A DNA stretch of 64,000 bases from Mortierella sp. BCC40632 (taxonomy: Eukaryota; Mortierellomycota; Mortierellomycetes; Mortierellales; Mortierellaceae), in contig WAEK01000012.1 in NCBI GenBank assembly GCA_011634665.1, positions 930,001 to 994,000 of the forward strand, given 5' to 3'. A program made the translations under genes and the position numbers. Under the pieces are notes generated by a model that saw nothing but the letters and a program-made list of their open reading frames with translations, did not search any database and was not told the origin of the DNA. Positions 33,780 through 44,900 of the stretch are shown in pieces (position 1 is the first letter of the stretch; every line of letters starts with the position of its first letter).

Positions 33780-36700
33780 ATGGCGCCATCATGGGCGTGC
33801 ACGCCGGACATGAAAATCTGCGTCTCGGACAGGTACGCACAGTGCACATCTGACATTGCATTGAGGCAGATGTGTGCCCAGACAACGGGACAATAAGACA
33901 ACTGAGACGGAGCAAATAGGCTCAACGCACTGCTCGGTCAGTAGCATCCCAACTCACTTTTTTTTTTTTTTTTTTCAACGGACCTTTTTCTATTCTCACC
34001 CTCCCCTCTCCCCTGCCATGTAGTCTTCTACAGCTGATCCCGACCTGTGTCATCGTCTTTTCATCGCTTGCATTCATCTCGGCCGAATGTGGTCGTCAAG
34101 ACCGTCGCCGCCAATTCAACCGGTTCACGAGTGAGGTCGTGGTCCAGGGCGAAAGCCAGGCGGACCTCGATGAAGACCCATCCTCGAGTCGACTCATCAA
34201 ACCCAGACGGACCTTCTCACTCTCTATCCTCCGATGTCTGGGCGCATTCACTCAAATCGGCCTCTACGTCTATCTTGCCTCCAAAAAAATCGAAGAGGAT
34301 AACAGCCATAACAAACCAGGCATACCTTCTCGGGGCTACCCTCCTGGACTCGGACCAATGACAGCCAGTAGTGATGTGAATGAAGAATGGCCACTCTGGT
34401 TGCCTGTCATGCATGGAATTGTCTGGGTATGTTCTAGAGCCAGGGGGAGAAGGAGTAAGAATCAAACAGACCTGTATGAACTATAGCTTAACTATACTTT
34501 TTTTGTTCATATACTTGATCCAATGGTCTTTAGATTTACGCGTCGATTCTGTCGGTCGTGTCATTGCTTCATCCTCGACTATCACACCCATACCGGCTTG
34601 TCACGCATCTGGATATCATTTATCTCACCACTGGAGGTGCAGGATTGGCTCATTTCATGATCAATAATTTCGGCCGCCCTATCGGACTCTGGACAATCGA
34701 TGACCAGATCTCGGGACTCTCTGGTCTCGTTTCTGGATTCATGCTCTGTGTGACTCTTGCTACAAAACCACTGGTCCCACCCCAGCCCTCCAAGGGACCA
34801 GAAAAGCGTTCTAGAGGCGTAAGCATTCTTGACAATCTCTTGACACTTTACTTTCAGGGGATGGGCCAGTTTCTATTAGGAAGGCTGACGAATGGTCTCT
34901 CAAATGTCAACTTTACATCCAACAGGTTATTTCGCCAGAGACACGTTCCTCTATTTATGCTCGTATCGCTTTCACTTGGCTTCAGACTATGGTCATCAAG
35001 TCGTATTTCGGTACATTGCAGGATGCTGATGTCTGGGCAGTAGAGACTGCTCTGAGAGTCAAGACAAACTTTCAGAATTACTTGGAACACAGGTGCGCAT
35101 GAGTCTCAATTGTCATCTTATATTGCAATCACATTACGCTACCTTGTAATCCAGTTCTCCTAACCTTGCTGCTCGGTTTAATCGATTAGGAAGCAAACCG
35201 TGTTCGTGACAATGCTCCATTTGTTCCGATTCGATCTCATTCAGCAATTTCTGTGGGCAATGGCATGGGCAGGACTTAGTCTTGTTCCTCCCTTTGTTGT
35301 CTTCAAGCTCCTTGAATATGCCCAGGACATCACAATCTACAATCGCAACGAAGCGCTCTTTTATGTCTCTGCGCTTCTCGTCTCTATTGTTGTCCGCTCT
35401 GCTGGTAAAATACAGAACCAACTGATCGCCTTGAGTAAGCCTGGGTTTTATTCTTTAATGTACTTGGTAGGATTTTGTTAACCTTGTTCATATCCGGTTA
35501 TGAAATTCTAATAGTATTGCAACGAGGATTGCATATGGGACAAAGAGCTGCGACCAAGGCCATGGGAATGTCGAGCGGAATTATTTACGAGAAAATGTCG
35601 TCTCGAAAGGACATGGATCCACTTGACTACGATATCACAGGTAAGCGCAATGTTGATCTAGCTTCACCTCGTAACTTTAATCTTACGGGGGTCGTTTTTT
35701 TTTTTTTTAGTTACTAACATGGTGTTTGTACGAAATTAGACCTTACGTCAATTGATGTCAAGCGCATTGGACAGGGCTGGAAGAGCGTTTTCTATATTAT
35801 GATCTACCCTATTGTTGTAAGTAGAAGACTCTTTCGGTCAAATGAGGCTGAATTTTACGCATGATCAGAGCTCTAATGGTATTCAACATTGTCGGACCAA
35901 ATAGTTCTTGTTGGCAACAATTCAACTCCATGGATATATTGGAGTTGTTGCTCTCATAACAGCACTTGCTGCACTTGGATGGTATCCGATTTCAGCTATT
36001 GCCAGCTTCTTGTTCTCAGGAAGGTTCGACCCTGCACCTGGCAAGATGGGAAAGAGCAATGCGCTAGTCACAGAGGTAAGTCTTGGCTTATTAGTGGGCT
36101 AACTGAAAATATCAATTCATTCAAGTATTCTTTTCTTCTTCTTATGACTAAACTCGGTGATTACCTTTATAGCTGTTGACCAATCTCAAAGCAATCAAAT
36201 CTATGGCATGGGAAGAGATTCTGATGGACAGAGTCCTCAAAGTTCGTGAGGAGGAGAGAAAGAAAAACTCAAAGACCGCTCAGCCAGTGATGACACTGAT
36301 CTCTGTCCCCCTCGGCGGCGATCTTGTTCATGCTTTTGTCATGATTGTTATGCTCTCGATCTACTGCCTTTACCAAGGTCGTCTTTTGACTCCATCGATT
36401 CTGTTCACGACTCTTATTCTGGTCGATACTCAAACTAATGCGATCAACGTATGTTATTGGGTTTGGTTCGCAGTCGTCTTGCTTAATGTCTATAGTTTGA
36501 CCAGATGCTTTTTTTTTTTTTTTTTTTTTGCTCGACGTACCTCCTTTACACTAGTCTCTGCCATCAGCTGTCATTACGATGAAGGAAATGTTTGATGCAC
36601 TTGTCAGAATCAACAACTTTTTGTGCGACGAAGACAACGAGCGACATACCTATATTATCCGTGACAGAGAAATGGCAAGACGAGCTAACATCCCAATCAT

Positions 36701-39700
36701 TGGCTTTGTGAACGCGACTTTTGTCTGGCCAGTGGCAAAACCCATCAATAATCCCAACGAGCAATATTTTGCCGATGAACCTGATGACGAGAGCAGCCCC
36801 ATCTTCGGTAACCCCGCCACACAAGACACAGACCAGCAGAATCTGGGCAATGGAACTGGTCGACCCACAAACTGGATCATTCGAACGCTTTCGCTCTTTG
36901 GATATAGTCTTCCTGTCCCACCCGAGCCATACGTCCCAACGAACCAGTACGGCCCCGTACCGTCCCCAGCGTCTGGAAACGAAGAAGCCTTCACCCTCCG
37001 AAACATTTCTCTCTCTTTCCCACCGAGCCAAATTTCGCTCATTACCGGTACAAAGAGGTCTGGCAAGTCTGCAGTTTTGTTGGCCTTGATTGGAGAGATG
37101 ACTCGAAAGTCTGGAAAGATTTACTTGCCTCGAAAGGATTATTATCATGGAAAGCAAGGTTACGGAAGTGATGTAGCTTATGTTTCGCAAGATCCTTGGC
37201 TTGAGATTGGAAGTGGAGGATGCATCTTTGGTAACACGGTTGGACGAAGCACGATTCGTGATACCATCTTGTTTGGAAAGGCTATGGATGAAAAGCGTTA
37301 TATCGAGGTCCTCCGAGCTTGTGTTCTTGAAGATGAGCTAAAGGGATTGCCCAGCAATGACATGACTATTATTGGCGATAAGGTAAAAACCGTTTTTGTT
37401 TTTGTTATTGTTATTATTGTTGTTGTTGTTGAAAAGAATATCATGTTTGATATCCCAAGACTCTTTATTGATCCGAGCCTAAAACTCCTTTGTGTCAACT
37501 AGAATGTCATTTGGTCCATGTCATTGAAGCAGCGCATTTCACTGGCTAGAGCAGTTTACTCGGATGTATCGCATATCTTGATCGATGACGCACTAAGCTA
37601 TGTGGATGTCAAGAGTCGTACCTTTATCTGGAAGAATTGTTTGTAAGTTTTCTCTCAGCGCTCGTGAGTGTTGTTACTGTCTTGGTGAGTGTCAAAGGAG
37701 CTGTAACTAACCTTGTGCGAATCAATTTGGAATGTGGTTAGACTCGGACCTTTGACTGAAAACAAGACAAGGATTGTCGTGACGAACCAGTTCCATGTCA
37801 AGACCTATCTGAATGATGTCGATTACGTTGTGGGCTTGGATCAGGGAGTGGTGCTCGGTCATGGAACCGTCAAGGAGGTCCTCAGCCAGGGGTGGATTCG
37901 ACAAGCCCCAGGCTCCACCTCTGTTCCGACTACTATTGTTCCTGGCGCGAGTGTACCAGCAAACATGGGCCAGGCCGCTCCGCTCCGTACTGCTTTAGAC
38001 AATGCCCCAACTACCAACCCTCAGCACCAGGAATTGAAGTCATCCAAGAGCACGAACCTACCTCTCAATAAGCTCAGCACTCTTAGCGACTATGATGACC
38101 TCGAGTCGACTTTAAGTCGAGAGACTGCGGCTAGCTTCAAGGTTGGCTGGACAACGTTTGGAACATATATCCTTTCGACAGGGTCGGTGCTTTTCCTGCT
38201 TGGAGCAGCCTTGTGCCTGCTACTCAGTCAGGCTATGATTGTGATCAGAATCGGATGGCTAGGTTACTGGGCCAGCAAAGAGACCCCAGATCAAACGGGC
38301 CCCACACTTTATGTTCACCCTGAGACCGGACTTCCTGGAATCCCAACCACACTCTCGCCTTATGATTACATTATTATCTTTGCTGCTCTAGCAGCAGCCC
38401 GAGCCCTCTTCATGGTCACGAATGCATTCTTTTTGCGAGCAGGAGCACAAACTGGATCAGACAGAGTCTACGCTAGGTTGTTGAAGTGTGTCACATCGGC
38501 CCGATTGGCAGTATTTGAGCCTAATGCCGAAAAGGCTGCAGCAGTTGGATCCACACCAGGGGAAGCGGGAGGCCTCTTTTCCAAGACTACCATCAACTCT
38601 ATCAAAGAGTGTTTCCAACGTGACTTGGGCGGCCTCGACGCCAGGCTTGCAAAGGAAGTCTGGCAGTTTATTGCTGACTCAATTGCCGTTATTATCATTG
38701 TTGGTGTCTTGATCTTTGTGTTCCCTTTTATTGCTATCCCATTGACCCTGGTGATAATCATGCTGGTTTGTGTCTCGGTCCTTGGCCTGGGACTTTGCAA
38801 AGACATGCACAGGATGGCAATTCGTGCGGATCGAATGAATAAGGATCAATTCAAGCATACATTCCGAGGATTGGCTACCGTTCGTGGCTATGGACTTGAG
38901 CGACGTGCGATCAAGGCAGGAATCTCTCAGGCCGAGGTTTATCTAAAGACGACCTACTTTGGAGCTTGTGCCGATCGCTGGTTGCACTGGAAGGTTGATC
39001 TCATTGGCGCATTTATCCCTTTTTCCTGTGCGACAATGATCCTGCGACATATTGAGGTGTCAGACCCTGTCTGCATGGGCTTTGCACTCTACCTGTCCTT
39101 GCAGTTTAGCGACAAGATCTATGATTGTTTGCTTGGCTATGGAAGAATCCGAAATCGACTCCAGTGGGCACTTGAGCGAACCCGGCGATATATCAATGGT
39201 CTAGAGAGCGAAGATAGTCGAGAAGCTCCAAGGATCAATCCGGACAAGAGACCACCTGCCGCATGGCCTCATGGTGGAGCGATCGAGTACATCAACTTTT
39301 CTTGTAGTCGTGCAGAGTCAACTTCTTCCCAGGGACCAGCTCCTCTTACAAACAAGATTGCTGCTTCGGCAACCAAGCAATCGTTGCCTACGACTGTTCA
39401 GAGCCTCCAGGTCAATACGCCTCTTCCACCTAACGCAGTTCCTCAACCCGGTGCACCGATCCAGCCAGATTACCCACCTGCAGCACCGCGCGACACCAGT
39501 AGCGTTCGTACAAACACTGTTCTCTCGGCTGCCAACACAGTAGCGAGCAATATCAGCATGGCGACAAGTCACAGTGCGGTCTCTAACATGTCAGCAGCGA
39601 CTCAACCTGTCAACTCTGTTTCAGACCCATCTTTGGCCAATCTGGTGCCCACACCGGCAGCGCCGATTGATCAGTTGGCAGCTTTGGAGGAGGAGCCTGA

Positions 39701-41578
39701 ACCTGAGGAGAACGATCAGACTGATTTGCCCTTGCCAGCTATTCCAGCAAATGTAGATCAGACCCCGTACAATGCTTCGACGATAAAGTCGGTCAGCAGC
39801 CAGGGACCCAACGCCGCTGGAGCATCCACGAGTGCAGATGTGAGCGAGGAAACCTTTGGACCTGTGAGTTGCTCCATCTTCCCGGGTGAAAAAATTGCTT
39901 TGGTTGGAAGGGCCAAGAGTGGGAAGAGTACCTTTGTCCAGAGTCTGTTCCGTCTTTGGGATACAGCAGAAGAAGATCGCTATCGTGCTGCTCGAGCTCC
40001 CGTGACGACGGCCGGAAAGGGTAAGAAGACAGGAGCATCCTCTTCTGGAGGATTCCTATCCAAGAAAAAGACCAAGTCCTTCCACGAGTTTGATCCAGAT
40101 CTGGGTTCGATCCAGATTGATGGAGAGGCTATTCATCAACTTGGTTTGTTGGATCTGCGATCCCGTCTTGGTATCTTGTCACAGCGAGGCACAGTCTTTG
40201 CAGGAACGGTTCGGTTCAATCTGGACCCTCTGGGGGAGCATGAGGATGCAGAGCTAAACGACATTCTCAAGACTTGTTTCTTGAGTGATCAGATCCAATT
40301 GGATACAGAACTGATCACGCCAGCGACTGTTAATCTGCCAGCTGAGAATGGAGGAAATGTCACTAATGCACCGGCACCATCAAGAATGTCGAGATACAAG
40401 AAGAGATTCCTTCGACGGAGCCGAACCAAGGCCAAGGGCAAATCCAAGGATATGTTCCGCGTGACACCCTCGGCCCCAGCGACTGTGGGTGTGTCCTCGG
40501 GACGAAACCTTCGGGAGGCTTTGAGAGAAGGAGACCATGCGGCGGTAGAGCATGCTCAGCCCAATACGCACATGGAAGGAGAGGATGACGATGATGAGTA
40601 CGAGGACGATGGCCGCGTGGAACTAGATGCGAATGAGCGACAGTTGCTCAGTTTGGCCCGACTATTGGTGCGCCGACCCAATGTGATTGTGCTCGACAAT
40701 TGTTCCTCCAAGGTGACGGACATGACAGCCCAGCGAATTGATCAGATTGTGACGCAGGAGCTGGCGCAGGCGACCGTGATCTCGATTGGCCACCGTCTTG
40801 ACCAGATCATTGTTCGAAATAACCGGATCCTTGTCTTGGAGAATGGCAAGGTTGTAGAGTTTGGTAAGGCTTGATTTAACTTTTCTTTTCTCTTCTTCTA
40901 TTGTTATTATTGTTCAAAAGACAAAAAAAAAATCGTGTTACAAGTTCGGTCAGTCTCACCTTTGGTATTATCGATTGATGTATAGATACGCCTATGGCGC
41001 TGCTCTCCAAGCAAAATGGTGTCTTTAGAAGCATTTGGTAAGAAAAGGGAACAGTTAGAATTTGGTCCGCAATTGGGAAATTGGTAAACAAAGAAATATG
41101 ACATTAACCCTCTGTGACTCCATTCTATTTTCTTTTATACAGCAATCCCGCGGGAGCCAACTTTTCATCTCTTGTCTCTCTCGCCAAGAAGCATCAAGTC
41201 CAGATTCAGCCGCAAATGCAGGCCCCACCACAGCCACAAATGCAGGCTCCTCCGCAACTGCAGAAGCAGGTTCCGCCACAACCACAAATGCAAGTTCCAC
41301 AACCGGTTCAGGCTCCACAACCGGTTCAGGCTCCACAGCCGATGCAGGCCCCATACCAGCCGCAGGTCCCGTATCAGCCGCAGGTCCCGTATCAGCCAAA
41401 GGTCCCATACCAGTCGCAAGCTCCACAGCAGGCGCAAGCGCTACCTCGGCCACAAGCCCAGCCACAGCCCCAAGTCCCAATGCAACCTCAAGTTCTTCCA
41501 CAGCCACAGGTTCCACCTCAGGCAAACGTCCCACCGCAGCCAAGAATCCCACCGCAACCATCGCCACAACCTCGTTAA
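33780..41578 (+). CDS. ABCC (MRP-like) transporter with eroded ATPase motifs
   Basis: Fourteen exons: 33780-33832, 34024-34426, 34534-34818, 34884-35092 (start uncertain), 35190-35434, 35515-35640, 35740-35816, 35905-36075, 36173-36448, 36555-37382, 37503-37642, 37742-40863, 40986-41037, 41143-41578; about 2140 residues. The order is TMD0, linker, TMD1, NBD1, TMD2, NBD2, as in full-length MRP exporters, plus a Pro/Gln-rich tail. NBD1 has Walker A GTKRSGKSA, Q-loop VSQDPWL, SMSLKQRISLARAVY in place of LSGGQ, Walker B HILIDDALSYVD (Asp here is normal for ABCC NBD1), and VTNQF where the H-loop His is expected. NBD2 has Walker A GRAKSGKST, LDANERQLLSLARLL in place of LSxGQRQ, and VIVLDNCSS where LDEAT is expected, so the catalytic Glu is Asn. 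NBD2 also carries long basic and acidic insertions. Active transport is doubtful; substrate unknown. Confidence 0.85.
41143..41578 (+). repeat. Pro/Gln-rich repeat-coding exon of the ABCC gene
   Basis: The last exon encodes about 120 residues of imperfect QPQMQAPP, PVQAPQ and VPYQPQ units. Each short unit recurs at the DNA level, so it is a coding minisatellite. Confidence 0.85.
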
Positions 41579-41821
41579 GCTGATCTTTTCAACATTCGAG
41601 TCAAAGAGGAAGGAAAGTGTGAGAAACGAGAAGCGATACCGGTGATATCCCAAGCATGAATATTTATATATATTCCATTTTTTTTTCTATCATGCCCCAT
41701 ATCTCATTTACATTCTATGTGTTTTGTCTCTGTGTGTGTGTTGAAGAGACAAAGCCAGGATCTACAAATGCAAAAAAATATATATTTATATAGTTCCGAA
41801 ATGAAAAACTTGTTTTTATTG

Positions 41822-41857
<36 letters not shown>

Positions 41858-41900
41858 CTTCTTTCTTCTTTCTTCCCCTTCCTTCCTTCTTTTCTTCTTC
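41579..41900. other. Convergent intergenic region with T-run
   Basis: 322 bp between the ABCC stop and the Bye1/PHF3-like stop. It contains a T-run of about 36 (41822-41857), which on the minus strand is an A-run next to the end of that gene. Confidence 0.7.
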
Positions 41901-44900
41901 TTAAGACCAGTCACGCCGCCGATCCGATAACTCGGGACGATGATGTGTATGCTGTTGCTGATGTTGCTGATGTTGTTGATGGTGTTGATGTTGTTGTTGA
42001 TGTTGTGGTGGATGTGGTTGTGGTGGGTGATGTGGAGCAAAAAAAGGTGGAGGATGGAATCCTGGTGTGAATTGAGGTGGTATTGGCGGTGCAGGTGGCA
42101 TCGACCTTGGATCTTGGAGTCCAGGTTGTTGTTGCTGTGGCGGCGGTGCTTGTTGTTGCTGTTGTTGTTGAGACGCAAGGAAGCTCTGAAACTGCTGAGG
42201 CGTCATCGGTGGCATAGGTGGCATAGGCGGCGGCGGCATCGGGGGTCTACCTTGTTCACCAGCATTCAAGAGGTGGGGCGGCAAGGGTGGGTATCCAGGG
42301 GGAGGAGGGGGAGGCATTGGCATGCCAGGGGGTGGCTGGAACGGGTAAAGTGGTTGGTGTGGAGGTCTTGGGGGTTGGGGTGGAAGTGGTGGTGGTGGTG
42401 GTGCTTGTTGTTGGAAAGGTGCAAACTGACTTAGCGTCTGTGAAAAATCCATGGCCAAGGACGCAGGCAAGGCCGCTGCAAGGCTTGCGGCAGTCAAACT
42501 AGAGAGTTGAGCGGAAACAGCTGCCGCTGCGGGCGTTGGGACCATCGCACCACTCCTTGCTGGACCACTCGCGGCCGAGATACCAGCGCTGGCCACAGGC
42601 TGTGATGAATGCGAGGCAGCGCCGGCTGGGAAGAGCTGATTCACCAGACTCTGGAGCTCGTGAAGGGTCGGAGCTTTGGCTGCTGCCTTTGAAGGCGTCG
42701 TGGCTGGTCCTGCAGCGGCGGAGCCCTGTGGCATAGTTGGTGGCATGCCTGGTGGAAGAGGTGGAGGGTCGTGTGGGCCTGCCAGGTGGTGTTGCTGGTG
42801 ATGGTGATGGTGATGGTGTGACACCATGGGTAAACCGACTGAGAAGGGCACAGGCACTGACTGTGGTGGTGGCCTCTGTGGTTGTGGCCTCTGTGGCGGT
42901 GCAGAAACCGCGTCCTCACGTGGAGACATCATCCTAGGCGAATAGCTTCCGCGTCGCTCCTGCTGAGTTGGGTAAGGCCGCGATGCTGATGGCCGCTGCT
43001 GTGACTGTGTGGACTGGCTCCTTGAATGCATGGGAGAATGACCATGCTGGCTCCGGTGGGTCGATGGTTTATTAGTTATGAGCACAGCAAACAACAAGTC
43101 CTTGGACTCATGACCACGAATCCTTTCCTCGCTCTCGATGAGGTCCTTGAAGTAATCTGGCAGCGGGTCATTCGCACCGACAGGAACCAGGTACATGTCT
43201 TTGACTTGTCGTCCTTTCTGTGGCACCACGCCATTGCGCGCCTTTTCGTGGAAATACCGGAACAACTTGTTAAACTCGCTCTTCCGTTGGTCGAATGACT
43301 CGCTGGAATCGCCGTCTGCCTGGAGATCTGCAATCTCAAATTGGACAATCAGCACCTCCTTGGTGGTCGAGTGGAGCTGCTGAGTGACATAGCTCTCGAC
43401 TGACTTGATTGGGATTCGGCCGTCGATCAAAATACCCTTAGTCAATATATCCGTCCACGCAGGTGCAACCATCTCTGCCAAAGGCCCTCGGCTTGTCGAA
43501 TGGCCTGAAATAGCCCGACCTCCAACTTGGAACGCACGCGCGGGAAACCTGGCAACCTGGTGCATTTGTAGTGTCCCCTGCCAAGCAGGAAATATGGAAC
43601 GGTTCTTTCGCTCGAGTTCCTTCTTGATCTCCTCAAGCAAAAACGGTGGCGGTGAGTCTGGCGGCGTGGTCGAGGTATTGATCGTTGGCGAGCTCGGCGG
43701 TGATGGAGAGGGCGAGTAAGGTGATGGTTCCCGGGGCAGATACGACGATGGCGCGCCGCTTCGTGACAACGTAAAGTCCGTCTCCCCTCCCACGAGTTTT
43801 TGACGTTTCTCATGGGCGAGAGCCTCGCTTAGGACCTCTTCACCAGCACGTTTATTAGTTTGAATTCTTGCCAGCAGTTTATCCAGCGCGTTCGTCGTCG
43901 GTGACCCCACGGGCGTTGTCTTGCTACTGTTGTTACCGCTGCCGCTCGCGCTTGTCCTTGGACCTTCGGTTGGGGTCGTGGCAGTGGCTTCCTTGTCATC
44001 GGAGGTGGGTGAAGACCCTGCTTCTTGCTCATTATCAGCATCCTGATCGTTGGCTTTGGTCGTCGTAGCTGATGACACAGCCTCGGCAGACATGGAAGGC
44101 CCGTGAACAAAGGTTAAATCACCCCGGTGAGTTGTCTTGATAAACGACCCTTGCTCAATGGTCAACACGGAATCGTGCATACTCCTCTTCCTGACATCCT
44201 CGGCCATGCTTTGCAACTCTGGATTGGCCAGCTCCTCAGGTGAGAGCCGGACAAGTGCATGGGGCGTCAACACTCCTGACAGAATCCGCTCTCGAAGACC
44301 AGAATTGTTCTTGTCCTTGAGGTTAAAGAATAGAGATCGATACTTGGTCTTGTAGTCTCTGCCACATCCAATTTGGCCTGGTGTGGCTGTGTACAAGTAC
44401 AATTCTCTCTCGATCTCGATTGCAAGCTTCACGATCTGTTCTTCACTGAGCTGTTCCTTTTGTTCATTCTTCTCTTCTGGTACTTTGGACTCTTCCTCTT
44501 CGACTGGCTTCTCTGAGCTCTCTTCTTCACTTGGCTTTTCAGGGGTTTCTTCTTTGCTTGGCTTTTCAGCTTTTTCTTCTTCGCTTGGGTTTTCAGTCTT
44601 TTCTTCTTCGTTACTCGACTCTTTGGGCTCTATGCCTTCCATGGGTTGGTTGGACTCTGCCTTTTCTTCTGGCTTTGCACCATCGGGATTCTCAGTCTGA
44701 CCCTCGGCTTCTTTTTCTTGGGTATCAGGCACAATCCGCAGACTCTCTGTCAATCCCTTCAACGCTGTTGACCGCACAGGATCTTGTTCCGGTTTGGGTG
44801 ATACGGGAGATTTGGGTGGGAATGCGGCTGAAGATTTTTTGATGGCTGGACTTAAAGCGGACGGGGATGCTGCAGGTGGGGGCACTGTACGGGCTGGAAT

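Noticed and set aside
40864..40874. ABCC protein ending at the TGA after FGKA
   Set aside because: GTAAGG here is a donor; the downstream exon restores the standard ABCC C-terminal sequence in phase.
41062..41583. Alternative Ala/Thr/Ser-rich frame through the P/Q repeat
   Set aside because: It is a shadow of the repeat; only the P/Q frame continues in phase from the ABCC exons.
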